A stretch of 64,000 bases of DNA from Amycolatopsis oliviviridis (GCF_014654365.1 NZ_BNAY01000015.1:383-64382); one strand, 5' to 3'; positions 52,826 to 61,569 are shown, counted from the stretch's first letter. Notes: generated from the sequence alone by a model not told the origin. Translations and numbers: made by a program.

Positions 52826-53215
52826 AACGCACTCCTGGGGAAGGGGAGTAACTCGGGCGTGGAAAGTTCCGGCGGTTCGAGCGCAGGACTGATCGACCGG
52901 TGTCGGGCTCCTCATGGAAGCCCGGCCGGCAATAGTGGATGGATCAACCGCACACCCGGCCGTCCCATCCCAAACCTCTGAACACTCTGGATAGAGGTGA
53001 TCACCCCGTTGCTCTCGGCGGCGATCCTATCGAGTGGCGCAAGGCCTACCTAGTGTGATCGTCAGCTCTTGCCTGATTTGCTGTCACATTCTGCTAAATC
53101 CGGCCGTTCGCCCCAAGGGGCACAGTCTCGGCAGGTGGGCAACCCTTCCCAGGGCGGCGTACGTCCATCGGGTGGCGGGTGAAAACTTCGCCCGTCTTCC
53201 GGGAGGGAGCAGAGG
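52826..53215. other. Divergent intergenic region (390 bp)
   Basis: Lies between the importer-conservon operon and a small secreted protein gene. It contains the palindrome GGTGATCACC (52996-53005) and a TAGGAT (minus strand, 53026-53031) that could be a -10 for the importer operon. The plus-strand leader before 53216 is GC-rich and foldable, but I could not match it to a riboswitch family. Confidence 0.4.
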
Positions 53216-53587
53216 ATGAGATTTCGTGCGGCCGCGTTGTGCGTCGCGGGGGCGGCGATCGTGTCCACCTTGGCCGGGGCGGGGCAGGCGAACGCGACCA
53301 GACCGTCCAGTCTGGTCTTGAACCCGGGCACCGTCGTCGCAGGTGGGACGGTCACCGCGGACATCTATTGCCTGCGCCCGTCGGGTGCGGGCGAGCTCGC
53401 GACAACGCTCACCGCGGCCGGTCTCGCCGCGCCGATCCCCTTGCGGGTGGTGGGCGACGGCGGCACCGGCGGCATCGGTGTCGCGCTCCGGGGCGACGGT
53501 CCAGTGGGGACGGTGCCGGGCCGGTACACGGCGTCGTACGACTGCTGGGGCTGGATCGTCCGCGCGGAGTTCACTGTCACGAACTGA
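53216..53587 (+). CDS. Small secreted protein, unknown
   Basis: 123 aa with a Sec signal (about 1-28, ANA cleavage). The mature ~95 residues are beta-rich with two cysteines (IYCLRPSG and YDCWGWIV) likely to form a disulfide, and a terminal FTVTN. GGGAGG precedes ATG 53216. It looks like a single Ig-like external domain common in actinomycetes. No function can be assigned. Confidence 0.75.
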   Translation: MRFRAAALCVAGAAIVSTLAGAGQANATRPSSLVLNPGTVVAGGTVTADIYCLRPSGAGELATTLTAAGLAAPIPLRVVGDGGTGGIGVALRGDGPVGTVPGRYTASYDCWGWIVRAEFTVTN

Positions 53588-54182
53588 CAGCGAAGACGGG
53601 AGACGTGGAGGCCGGTTTCGGGACGAATTGCCGTCCCGGGGCCGGCCTTCCGGCACATCCTGCCGGGATCTGTCGCGGAGGTTTCCCCGGTGGCTAATTT
53701 CTGTCAAACGACAGAATTAACGGTCCGCCGGACCGGGTGCCCTCGCGGGCCGGGCGTGAATGGCCGGAAGAATTGTTCGAGGACGCCGGAATGGTCGATG
53801 AAGAAAAGGGGAGTGTGAAGTCCGGTCTTCGACGAACGATTTCCTGTCGATCTGTGCGGACCGGGTCTGTCCAGGCAATTCTCACGCCCGGTAAAGGCGG
53901 GCGAGTCCGAATTCTCGGCATCGAGTGCGATTCCCCGGGTCGCTGGGCCGATTCGGAACAATGCGGCGCCGGACCCCGGACGGCGGCAGTCCGCCCTGGA
54001 TCGATCAGGGACCGGAAGGTAACCGGGAGGTAACGGCTTGCGGTCCGGCGGTTACGCACAGATGATCGGGCGGGGGTGGCGGGTGTCACCGTTCAGTGGG
54101 TTTCGCCGCCGCGTCGGAGGCAATACCGTCGGCGGCAAAGCCGAAGTCACAGATGCCCCGACCGGGTACGGAGGTTTGGCGG
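53588..54182. other. Gene-free region of about 600 bp with two repeat motifs
   Basis: No reading frame here has convincing codon use or homology. TTCTGTCAAACGACAGAA (53699-53716) is a perfect 7-4-7 dyad followed by TTAA. GGTAAC occurs twice with an 11-bp period (54018-54023, 54029-54034), a spacing typical of OmpR-type regulator sites, about 150 bases before pdxH. The stretch 53690-53900 is less GC-rich than its surroundings. Confidence 0.4.
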
Positions 54183-54863
54183 ATGATGCCGGAGATCAAG
54201 GATGGCGTGGACGGGGACGCCGTCGTGCGCCTGCCCGGGATGCGGGTGGCCTACGAAGGCGCGGCCTTCGACGAGTCCGCGCTGGCGGAGACCTGGACCG
54301 CCCAGCTGCAGGACTGGCTGAACCAGGCCGTCTCCGCCGGGGTCGCCGAACCGAACGCGATGGTGCTTGCCACGGCCGACCCGGAAGGCAGGCCGTCCTC
54401 CCGGACCGTCCTGTGCAAGGGCCTCGACGAACGCGGCGTCGTCTTCTACACGAACTACACCTCGACCAAGAGCCACGACCTCACCGCGACGCGCTACGCG
54501 TCGATCACCTTCCCGTGGTACGCCCTGCAGCGTCAGGTCCACGTGCGCGGCGAGGTGGAGAAGGTCAACGTCGCCGAGACCGCCGAGTACTGGGCCTCCC
54601 GGCCGCGGGGCTCGCAGCTCGGGGCCTGGGCCTCGCCGCAGTCCCGCGTCGTCGACGGCCGCCGCGCCCTCGAGACCGCGCTGCACGGCATCGAGCGCCG
54701 CTTCGCCGACGTCGAGAACATCCCGTTCCCGCCGCACTGGGGCGGATGGCGCATCCGGCCCGACGTCGTCGAGTTCTGGCAGGGCCGCGAGGACCGCATG
54801 CACGACAGGCTCCGCTACGTCCGCACCGACGACGGCTGGCAGATCGAGCGCGTCGCGCCGTAG
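54183..54863 (+). CDS. pdxH: Pyridoxamine 5'-phosphate oxidase
   Basis: 226 aa FMN enzyme that oxidises pyridoxine/pyridoxamine phosphate to pyridoxal phosphate. Family sequence: PNAMVLATADPEGRPSSRTVLCK near residue 60 (core PSSRTVLCKG), FYTNYTSTKSHDL, the FMN-binding QRQVHVRGEVEKV and the C-terminal FWQGREDRMHDRLRY. Double ATG at 54183/54186 follows GGAGG by eight bases. Serves PLP enzymes such as SerC encoded in the same neighbourhood. A family A palindrome follows the stop. Confidence 0.97.
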   Translation: MMPEIKDGVDGDAVVRLPGMRVAYEGAAFDESALAETWTAQLQDWLNQAVSAGVAEPNAMVLATADPEGRPSSRTVLCKGLDERGVVFYTNYTSTKSHDLTATRYASITFPWYALQRQVHVRGEVEKVNVAETAEYWASRPRGSQLGAWASPQSRVVDGRRALETALHGIERRFADVENIPFPPHWGGWRIRPDVVEFWQGREDRMHDRLRYVRTDDGWQIERVAP

Positions 54864-54870
54864 CTCAACT

Positions 54871-54923
54871 CGCGTGAAGGCCCCCTTCCCTCGGCTCAGC
54901 CGAGGGAAGGGGGCCTTCACGCG
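54871..54923. repeat. Family A palindrome after pdxH
   Basis: 26-bp perfect arms (54871-54896 and 54898-54923) with a single central base. Core GTGAAGGCCCCCTTC matches 26437-26485. It lies between two plus-strand genes, as a terminator for pdxH would. Confidence 0.8.
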
Positions 54924-54982
54924 CCACCAGGTGACATAAATCGCGCGCGATTGGTTAGTTAGCGCGGCTAAGCTGTCGGGTT

Positions 54983-56266
54983 GTGAGTGATGACGTCGGG
55001 GTGGAACAGCGCAAAGGCGTCCGCAAGCTGTTCGGCTCGATCGTCGTGGACACCCGGCCGCTCAAGATCCCCGCGTTCCGCCGCCTCTGGCTCTCCACCG
55101 CCGTCACCGCCATCGGCAGCCAACTCACCGCCGTCGCGGTCCCCAAACAGGTCTTCGACCTCACCGGTTCGTCGGCGTACGTCGGCCTGACCGGCCTGGT
55201 CGCGCTGATCCCGCTGCTCGTCTTCGGCCTCTGGGGCGGCGCCATCGCGGACGCCGTCGACCGCCGCAAGCTCCTGCTGATCACCAACGTCGGGGTCACC
55301 GTCACCTCGGCCGTCCTGTGGTTCCAGGCGTTCGTGAACGTCGGCTCCGTCTGGCTCGTCCTCGCCCTGCTCGCGGTCAACCAGGCGTTCTTCGCGGTCA
55401 ACATGCCGACCCGCAGCGCCGTCGTCGCCCGGCTGGTGCCGGACAACCTGATCGCCCCCGCGACCGCGCTGAGCAGCACGATGGCCACCTTCGGCGCGGT
55501 CTTCGGCCCGCTGCTCGCCGGTTCGCTGATCCCGATCCTCGGCCTCTCGACGCTCTACCTGATCGACGTCGTCGCGCTGACCCTGACCTTGATCGCGGTC
55601 TGGAAACTGCCCCCGATCCCGCCGGTCGGCGAGATCGCGCGCCGGGCCGGGATCCGCGACATCATCGACGGCTTCAAGTACCTGGCGACGCAGAAGATCC
55701 TGCTGGCGTCGTTCCTCGTCGACATCATCGCGATGGTCGCGGGCATGCCGCGGGCGCTGATCCCGGAGATGGCGGAGCGCACCTTCGGCGACCCGCCCGG
55801 CGGCGGACCCGCGCTGGGCTGGCTGTACGCCGCGCTCCCGGCGGGCGCGATGCTGATCGGCCTCTTCTCCGGCTGGCTGACCAGGATCGGCAAACAGGGC
55901 GCCGGCGTGATCGTCTCGGTTTGCGTCTGGGGCGCCGCCATCATCGGGTTCGGGCTCGCGAACTCGCTGTGGCTCGCGGTCTTCTTCATGGCGCTCGCCG
56001 GGGCCGCCGACATGGTCAGCGCGATCTACCGGATGTCGATCCTGCAGGTCGCCACCACCGACGAGATGCGCGGACGGCTCCAGGGCGTGTTCACCGTCGT
56101 CGTCGCGGGCGGCCCGCGGATCGCCGACCTCACCCACGGCTGGGCGGCCGCCGGTGTCGGCACCGCGGCCGCTGCTTCCGGCGGCGGGGTGCTGGTCATC
56201 GTGCTGGTCGTCGGCGCCGCGCTGCTGATCCCGTCCTTCTGGCGGTACCGGGCCCCGGTGGACTGA
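54983..56266 (+). CDS. MFS transporter (EntS/MFS_3-like)
   Basis: 427 aa, 12 helices; AFRRLWLSTAVTAIGSQLTAVAV at the first helix and GAIADAVDRRKLLLI after helix 2 mark the MFS_3 group, to which the exporter at 815-2176 also belongs. GTG 54983; TAAGCT at 54967-54972 could be a -10 with a very short leader. No regulator gene is adjacent. Substrate unknown. Confidence 0.88.
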   Translation: MSDDVGVEQRKGVRKLFGSIVVDTRPLKIPAFRRLWLSTAVTAIGSQLTAVAVPKQVFDLTGSSAYVGLTGLVALIPLLVFGLWGGAIADAVDRRKLLLITNVGVTVTSAVLWFQAFVNVGSVWLVLALLAVNQAFFAVNMPTRSAVVARLVPDNLIAPATALSSTMATFGAVFGPLLAGSLIPILGLSTLYLIDVVALTLTLIAVWKLPPIPPVGEIARRAGIRDIIDGFKYLATQKILLASFLVDIIAMVAGMPRALIPEMAERTFGDPPGGGPALGWLYAALPAGAMLIGLFSGWLTRIGKQGAGVIVSVCVWGAAIIGFGLANSLWLAVFFMALAGAADMVSAIYRMSILQVATTDEMRGRLQGVFTVVVAGGPRIADLTHGWAAAGVGTAAAASGGGVLVIVLVVGAALLIPSFWRYRAPVD

Positions 56267-56290
56267 TTCGCCGGGGCTATCGTCGGTCCC

Positions 56291-56881
56291 ATGCGTATTT
56301 CACGGGCGATCGTCCTGTTCGCCGCTGTCATCGCGACCCTTTCCGCCTGTTCTTCCGGGGACGGGAAATCGGACAACGCGGCCAAGCCGTCCAGCCAGGC
56401 TCCCGCCCCGTCCTCCTCCGCCGCGCCGAGCTCGTCGGCCGCTCCCACCGGTGGTGCCGGTTCGAAAGAGCCGTGCGCGCTGCTGCCCGCCGAGGCCGTC
56501 GGCAAGGCCGTCTCCCTCCAGGGCGTGACGTCGGCGCCGGGCCCGGTGCAGGACAACGCCGCCAACGGCGGCAAGGCCAAGAGCTGCGTCTACTCGGCCG
56601 CCGGCAAGCAGATCGGCGCGCTCGCGGTGACCCGCTTCGAGAAGAACCCGATCAAGCCCGCCGAGATGGTCGCCGCGCTGAAGAAGGCGAAGCCGAACGC
56701 GAAGGACGTCGCCGGTGTCGGCGAGGGCGCCATCTACTACACCGACGAGAACAAGACCGCGACGCTGGCGGCCGCGGAACTCGTGAACAACGTCCCGGTG
56801 CTGGTCAACTACACCGGTCCGGTGAAGATGACCCAGGAGATGATGGCCCCGCTGGTGAAGACCGCGGTCGACGCGAACTGA
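56291..56881 (+). CDS. Lipoprotein, DUF3558-like
   Basis: 196 aa. Lipobox ATLSAC (Cys20), a long Ser/Pro/Ala linker (about 25-58), then a compact domain with EPCALLPAEAVGKAV and SCVYSAAGKQ, two cysteines likely bonded, as in DUF3558-type actinobacterial lipoproteins. Surface-exposed; function unknown. ATG 56291 lies 24 bases after the MFS stop and may be co-transcribed with it. Confidence 0.8.
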   Translation: MRISRAIVLFAAVIATLSACSSGDGKSDNAAKPSSQAPAPSSSAAPSSSAAPTGGAGSKEPCALLPAEAVGKAVSLQGVTSAPGPVQDNAANGGKAKSCVYSAAGKQIGALAVTRFEKNPIKPAEMVAALKKAKPNAKDVAGVGEGAIYYTDENKTATLAAAELVNNVPVLVNYTGPVKMTQEMMAPLVKTAVDAN

Positions 56882-56970
56882 TACCCCGAATCGGTCTCCG
56901 TCAACCCGTGACGAAGAACTGACCAAATCGGACTGTCGGCCACAGACGTGATGCGGCACACTCTTGCCGC

Positions 56971-58356
56971 ATGGCGGACACGACGACAACGGAACAGGCC
57001 GGCCCTGCCGGTCAGCCGAGCCTCAAACGGGTCATGGGTTCCAAGCTCCTGCTGTTCTTCGTGGTGGGGGACATCATCGGGACGGGCGTCTACGCGCTCA
57101 CCGGGCAAGTGGCGGGACGGGTGGGCGGCGCGCTGTGGCTGCCGTTCCTGATCGCCTTCGTGGTCGCGATCATGACCGCGTTCAGCTACCTGGAACTGGT
57201 CGGCAAGTACCCGCAGGCCGCCGGCGCGGCGCTCTACGCGCACAAGGCGTTCAAGATCCGCTTCCTCACCTTCATGGTGGCGTTCGCGGTGATGTGCTCG
57301 GGGATCACGTCGGCCTCGTCCGCGGCGAAGGCCTTCGGCGACACCTATCTGGCCGAGTTCATCACCGCGCCGATGCCGCTGGTGGCGATCCTGTTCGTGA
57401 TCGGTCTCGCGCTGATCAACTTCCGCGGGGTCTCCGAGTCGGTGAAGACCAACGTGGTGCTGACCTGCATCGAGATCGGCGGTCTGCTGATCATCATCGG
57501 GGTCGGCGTGTGGGCGGTGCTCAACGGCAACGGGGACGCCTCGCGGCTGGTCGAGTTCGACACCGAGAACCAGACGATGCTGGTGGCGATCACCTCGGCG
57601 ACGTCGCTGGCGTTCTTCGCGATGGTCGGTTTCGAGGACTCGGTCAACATGGCCGAGGAGTGCAAGGACCCGATCCGGATCTTCCCGAAGGCGATGCTGT
57701 GGGGCATGGTCATCGCCGCGACCATCTACATCCTGGTCTCCGTGACCTCTTCGCTGCTGGTGCCCGCCGATGACCTGGAAGCGGCCAAGAGCAGCGCGCT
57801 GCTGAAGGTGCTCGACGTCGGGGCGCCCGGTTTCCCGCGTGAGGTCTTCTCCGCGATCGGTCTCTTCGCGGTCATCAACTCGGCGCTGATCAACATGCTG
57901 ATGGCCAGCCGTCTGCTCTACGGCATGGCGAACCAGCGGATCATCCCGAAGCAGCTGGGCACGGTGCACCCGTTCCGTCGCAGCCCGTGGGTGGCGATCG
58001 TGTTCACCAGCGTCATCGCCATCGGCCTGGTGTCCTTTGTGGACATCAGCGTGCTCGGCGGTACGACGGCGTTGCTGCTGCTGGCGGTCTTCGCCATCGT
58101 CAACGTCGCGGTGCTGGTCCTGCGCAAGGAAAAGTCGGCGCACAAGCATTTCCGCGCGCCGACGATCATCCCGGTGCTGGCCGCGATCTTCTGTCTCTAC
58201 CTGGTGACGCCGTTGTCCGGGCGGCCCGCGCGCGACTACAAGGTCGCCGCGATCCTGCTCGGTGTCGGAGTCGTGCTGTGGGGGATCAACTGGCTCGTCA
58301 TGCGGGCCACGCACAGCGAAGAGGACCGGCAGCCCATCGAGCCGCCGGTCGGCTGA
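56971..58356 (+). CDS. APC-family amino acid permease
   Basis: 461 aa with 12 membrane helices. KLLLFFVVGDIIGTGVYALTG near residue 25 is the helix-1 substrate-binding signature (GxG region) and GFEDSVNMAEECKDP near residue 220 the conserved loop after helix 6. It imports an amino acid or amine by proton symport or exchange; the exact substrate cannot be read. ATG 56971. Single gene, ending 3 bases before the stop of the convergent hydrolase gene. Confidence 0.92.
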   Translation: MADTTTTEQAGPAGQPSLKRVMGSKLLLFFVVGDIIGTGVYALTGQVAGRVGGALWLPFLIAFVVAIMTAFSYLELVGKYPQAAGAALYAHKAFKIRFLTFMVAFAVMCSGITSASSAAKAFGDTYLAEFITAPMPLVAILFVIGLALINFRGVSESVKTNVVLTCIEIGGLLIIIGVGVWAVLNGNGDASRLVEFDTENQTMLVAITSATSLAFFAMVGFEDSVNMAEECKDPIRIFPKAMLWGMVIAATIYILVSVTSSLLVPADDLEAAKSSALLKVLDVGAPGFPREVFSAIGLFAVINSALINMLMASRLLYGMANQRIIPKQLGTVHPFRRSPWVAIVFTSVIAIGLVSFVDISVLGGTTALLLLAVFAIVNVAVLVLRKEKSAHKHFRAPTIIPVLAAIFCLYLVTPLSGRPARDYKVAAILLGVGVVLWGINWLVMRATHSEEDRQPIEPPVG

Positions 58357-58359
58357 CCC

Positions 58360-59187
58360 CTATCCGCGGCTGAGGGCCTGGTACTCCACCGGGCTGTGGG
58401 CCGAGAACACGGTGATCTCGTCGGCGTGTTCTCGGCTCAGCTCCCGCAGCCGTTCGACGTTCTCCAGCCGCGGCTTGCGCAGCGTCTGCACCATGTTCTG
58501 GAACGCGGTCATCCCCGGCGGGCAATGCGGCTTCACCGGATCCAGCTGACCGTGGAAGAAGTACGCGTCACCCGCGTGCAGCAGCCAGCCGTCGCCGGTG
58601 TCGACCGCCACCCCGGTGTGCCCCTTGGTGTGTCCCGCGAGCGGCACCAGCAGGACCTCCGGCGGCACGCCCTTGAGCTCGCGGACGGCCTGGAAGCCGA
58701 ACCATTCGTCCCCGGCCTCGTCGTACGTGCTCCACAGTGGACGGTGGGCGAACTGGTTGGCGCGGAACCGCGCCTTCTCGCCGACGTTCGCGGGCGACGT
58801 CGCCGCGTCGTGCTCGGCCGTGCGGACGTGCACGACGGCGTTCGGGAAGTCCGCGAGCCCGCCCGCGTGGTCGACGTCGAGGTGGGTGCAGACGATGTGC
58901 CGCACGTCTTCCAGCTTGTGTCCCAGCGCCTCGACCTGATGGGCCGCAGTCTCCACCTCGACCGGTTTCGCGCCGACCATCAGCGTGAACGGCGTGCCGA
59001 GCCACGCGCCGGGATCCGCGACGCCCTTGCGGCCGAAACCGGTGTCCACCAGCACGAGCCCGTCGTTCGTCTCGATCAGCAGGCAGTGCGCCACCAGTTC
59101 CGAGCGGCGGAACAGCCCCGGCTGGCCGTCGAGGAACCTGCCTCCCGGCGCCCGCATCGTGCCGCAGTTCAGATGGTGGACCTTCAT
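58360..59187 (-). CDS. Metallo-beta-lactamase-fold hydrolase, AHL-lactonase-like (copy 1)
   Basis: 275 aa cytoplasmic protein. The zinc motif THLDVDHAGG gives His102, Asp104, Asp106, His107 (HxDxDH; lactonases have HxHxDH, so the second His is replaced by Asp), with further ligands in LAGHTKGHTG and HAGDAYFFH. Closest by layout to AHL lactonases and related N-acyl or lactone hydrolases. It is a tandem paralogue of the next gene (same start VHHLNCGTMR), overlapping it by 4 nt. With the TetR gene upstream it forms a three-gene operon. Confidence 0.88.
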   Translation of the reverse strand: MKVHHLNCGTMRAPGGRFLDGQPGLFRRSELVAHCLLIETNDGLVLVDTGFGRKGVADPGAWLGTPFTLMVGAKPVEVETAAHQVEALGHKLEDVRHIVCTHLDVDHAGGLADFPNAVVHVRTAEHDAATSPANVGEKARFRANQFAHRPLWSTYDEAGDEWFGFQAVRELKGVPPEVLLVPLAGHTKGHTGVAVDTGDGWLLHAGDAYFFHGQLDPVKPHCPPGMTAFQNMVQTLRKPRLENVERLRELSREHADEITVFSAHSPVEYQALSRG

Positions 59188-60014
59188 AGCCTGCTCCTCT
59201 GGCTGAGCCGTTCGAATGCGGTGGCGTCGTGCGCGGCGAAGACCGTCACCTCGTCACCGTTGTTACTGACAAGTTCGCGCAGCCGGCGCTGGTTGTCCAG
59301 TCGTGCCGTTTTCTCCGTCTGCATGTACGACTCGAAGAAGCCGAGTGCGAACGGGATGTGCGGCTTTCGTTCCAGTTCGCCGCCGTGGAAGACGGCGTCA
59401 CCGGCGTTGAGGAGCCAGCCGTCACCCGTGTCGACGGCGATGCCGGCGTGCCCGCGGGTGTGCCCGGCGAGGGGGATGATCAGCACGTCCGGCACCCCTT
59501 CGAGCTCGCGGACGGCGTCGAAACCGAACCAGGGTTCGCCGTCGGCGCGGTACGACTTCCAGATCGGGCCGTGGTCGAACTGGACCTTCCGGTAGCGGCT
59601 CGCCTCCTTGCGATCGATCGGCTTCTCCAGCGCCTGGAGCTCACGGGCGTGGACGTGGACCCGTGCCTCGGGGAAGTCGACGAGCCCGCCCGCGTGGTCG
59701 AGGTCGAGGTGGGTGAGCACGATGTCGCGCACGTCGGCCGGGTCGAAGCCGAGCTTGCGGATCTGCGTGGTGGCGCTGAGATCGTCGTCGCTGTCAGGGT
59801 GGACCAGCCGGACGAAACCGGCGCCGAGCCATTCGGCGGGCCGGGTGACGGTCGGCGTGCCGACGCCGGTTTCGATGAGCACGAGCCCGGTGTCGGTCTC
59901 CAGCAGAAGGCAGTGGCAGATCAGTTCCGCGCGGCGGAAGAGGCCGGGCCTGCCGTCGACGAGTTTGCCGCCGATCGGCCGCATGGTCCCGCAGTTCAGG
60001 TGATGGACGCGCAT
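59184..60014 (-). CDS. Metallo-beta-lactamase-fold hydrolase, AHL-lactonase-like (copy 2)
   Basis: 276 aa, paralogue of the downstream gene across its whole length (MRVHHLNCGTMR; LFRRAEL; THLDLDHAGG; LAGHTRGHAGI; NAGDAVFHGG). The same HxDxDH variant is present. Start ATG 60014 sits within the stop of the TetR gene (ATGA). The duplication suggests either two related substrates or a heteromeric enzyme. No acyl-homoserine-lactone producer is known in this group, so gamma-butyrolactone signals or detoxified lactones are possible substrates (inference). Confidence 0.88.
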   Translation of the reverse strand: MRVHHLNCGTMRPIGGKLVDGRPGLFRRAELICHCLLLETDTGLVLIETGVGTPTVTRPAEWLGAGFVRLVHPDSDDDLSATTQIRKLGFDPADVRDIVLTHLDLDHAGGLVDFPEARVHVHARELQALEKPIDRKEASRYRKVQFDHGPIWKSYRADGEPWFGFDAVRELEGVPDVLIIPLAGHTRGHAGIAVDTGDGWLLNAGDAVFHGGELERKPHIPFALGFFESYMQTEKTARLDNQRRLRELVSNNGDEVTVFAAHDATAFERLSQRSRL

Positions 60015-60577
60015 CAGGACAGCTCCCGTTCGAGTGTGTCGGCCAGATGAGGGGCGATCGCGCGCAGCGGCGCGGTGTCGTGCAACGTCTTGGCCAGCAG
60101 CAAGCCGCCCTCGATCGAGGCGAGGATGACGGTGGCCAGGTGGCCCGCTTTTTCGGTGTCGAGTGCTTCGGAGATGAGGGTGTGCCAGGAGGTGTAGCCG
60201 TCGGCGCAGGCCTGGCGGATCTCCTCGCTGTCCCCCGACGCGTCGAGCGCGACCGTGGCGAGCGGGCAGCCGCGCTGGAAATCCGACTCCTCCAGCGAGG
60301 TCGCGAGCGCGTCGATGACGTTCCGGATGCCGGTGACGACGTCGGGCGAGTTCGCGACGATCGTGCGCAGCTGGTCGCAGAGCCGGTCGGCGGACTGGCG
60401 GATGGCCTCGGCGGCGAGCTGCTCCTTGCCGCCGGGGAAGTGGAAGTAGAGCGATCCCTTGGGCGCGCCGACGGCGGCGACGAGCTGGTTGAGACCGGTG
60501 GCGTGGTAACCCTGCTGATGGAAGAGCTCGGCGGCGGAGTCGAGCATGCGCTGCCGGGTGTCGGTGCGGCGAACCAT
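60014..60577 (-). CDS. TetR-family regulator (LmrA/YxaF type)
   Basis: 187 aa. Helix-turn-helix GLNQLVAAVGAPKGSLYFHFPGGKEQLA is typical of the YxaF/LmrA branch (core APKGSLYFHFPGGKE), as is FQRGCPLATVALD in the ligand domain. I start it at ATG 60577 (MVRRTDTRQRML). It overlaps the first hydrolase gene by 4 nt, so it probably represses its own operon through the GACCGGTC site at 60605-60612, and may respond to a lactone. Confidence 0.9.
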   Translation of the reverse strand: MVRRTDTRQRMLDSAAELFHQQGYHATGLNQLVAAVGAPKGSLYFHFPGGKEQLAAEAIRQSADRLCDQLRTIVANSPDVVTGIRNVIDALATSLEESDFQRGCPLATVALDASGDSEEIRQACADGYTSWHTLISEALDTEKAGHLATVILASIEGGLLLAKTLHDTAPLRAIAPHLADTLERELS

Positions 60578-60604
60578 GCGGCCGACTGTAGCCCAAACTA
60601 TGAC

Positions 60605-60612
60605 GACCGGTC
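60605..60612. promoter_or_regulatory. GACCGGTC core, candidate TetR operator
   Basis: On the minus strand CTAGACCGGTCGTC lies just before CATAGT, a possible -10, 28-35 bases upstream of the TetR start. TAGACCGGTCTA-like dyads are typical operators of LmrA/YxaF-type TetR proteins. Confidence 0.5.
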
Positions 60613-60631
60613 TAGTAAGCATGTGACGCCG

Positions 60632-60750
60632 GACTCGCGTGATCAAAGACGGAACTCACGTGATTGAAGACGGAACTCGCGTGATCAGACGTCGAACACC
60701 GAGTGCGGCGTCCAATCACGCGAGTTACGTCCCTGATCACGCGAATCGCG
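60632..60750. repeat. Family C repeat cluster, five units
   Basis: Three forward units of GGAACTCGCGTGATCAAAGAC type (60631-60650, 60651-60671, 60672-60692) are followed by two reverse units (60711-60730, 60733-60751: AATCACGCGAGTTACGTC, TGATCACGCGAATCGCG). Divergent position between TetR and nucleotidyltransferase genes, so it is not a terminator for either. Units vary by several bases. Confidence 0.7.
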
Positions 60751-60783
60751 CTTTAGCGTCGCGAGCCGGGTAGCGTCCGGCTT

Positions 60784-61569
60784 GTGTACACGCCTTACGC
60801 GGAACTCGACGAAGTCCTCACCGGCCTGGTCGCCTCGGCCCGCGAGATCCTCGGCGACACCTACGTCGGCGCGTACGTCCAAGGGTCCTTCGCGCTCGGC
60901 GCCGGCGACCTCCACAGCGACTGCGACTTCGTCATCGCGACCACCGAGCCGCCGAGCGGTGAGGCCGAGGCGGGCCTCCGCGTGCTCCACGACGAACTTC
61001 CCACCAGGGAAGGCTTCTGGTGCAAGGAAATCGAGGGCTCGTACGCGGACGTCGCGTCCTTGAAAACCAGCCGAGGGCTCGGCACACCCTGGCTCTACTG
61101 CGATCACGGCCATCGCGTCCTGATCTGGGACACGCACTGCAACAGCCTCCACACGCGCTGGATCCTGCGCCACCGCGGCATCGTGCTCGACGGTCCGCCG
61201 ATCGCGAGCCTGGTCGACGAGCCGCCGCCGGAGGCGATGCGAGCGGCGATGCGCGAGGAACTGCACGGCCTCGTCGACGGCGTCCGGACGTGGGCGCCCT
61301 TCGACATCGCGTGGACCCAGCGCTACCTCGTGTCGACTTGTTGCCGGGTGCTCTACACCTTGCGCACGGCCGAGGTCGAGTCCAAGCGCGGTGCGCTCCT
61401 CTGGGCTCGCGAGAACCTCGATCCGCGGTGGCGGCCGCTGCTCACGCAGGTCCTTCAAGACCGCGAACTCGGCTGGGATCCGGAGGATCCGCCACGGCCG
61501 GGCAGTCTCGAAGCGGCTTGTGAGTTCGCGGCGTACGCCGAGTCCCTAGACGCCGATCGCGGACGCTGA
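60784..61569 (+). CDS. Nucleotidyltransferase with DUF4111 (AadA/ANT-like)
   Basis: 261 aa. N-terminal polymerase-beta-like nucleotidyltransferase with GSFALGAGDLHSDCDF (Gly34-Ser35, Asp46, Asp48), the metal-binding arrangement of aminoglycoside adenylyltransferases such as AadA, and a helical C-terminal DUF4111 domain (about 155-250). It may adenylylate an aminoglycoside or another small molecule; sequence alone cannot tell whether it gives resistance. GTG 60784 is the start. Its last 24 bases overlap the 3' end of the convergent acyl-CoA synthetase gene. Confidence 0.85.
   Translation: MYTPYAELDEVLTGLVASAREILGDTYVGAYVQGSFALGAGDLHSDCDFVIATTEPPSGEAEAGLRVLHDELPTREGFWCKEIEGSYADVASLKTSRGLGTPWLYCDHGHRVLIWDTHCNSLHTRWILRHRGIVLDGPPIASLVDEPPPEAMRAAMREELHGLVDGVRTWAPFDIAWTQRYLVSTCCRVLYTLRTAEVESKRGALLWARENLDPRWRPLLTQVLQDRELGWDPEDPPRPGSLEAACEFAAYAESLDADRGR

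Noticed and set aside
52826-53060. ykkC/guanidine-I riboswitch before the NMT1-type importer
   Set aside because: The importer type suggested it, but I could not find the conserved loops by eye; only a short palindrome and a possible -10 are seen.
53060-53215. Cyclic-di-AMP (ydaO-type) riboswitch before the secreted protein gene
   Set aside because: GC-rich and foldable with a GGGTGAAAAC stretch, but the conserved 3' block typical of ydaO is missing.
53737-54033. 98-codon frame in the gene-free region
   Set aside because: No ribosome-binding site, no homology I recognise and atypical codon use; likely chance.
60632-60750. Possible CRISPR array
   Set aside because: The ~20-bp units are adjacent without spacers, some are inverted, and no cas genes are present.
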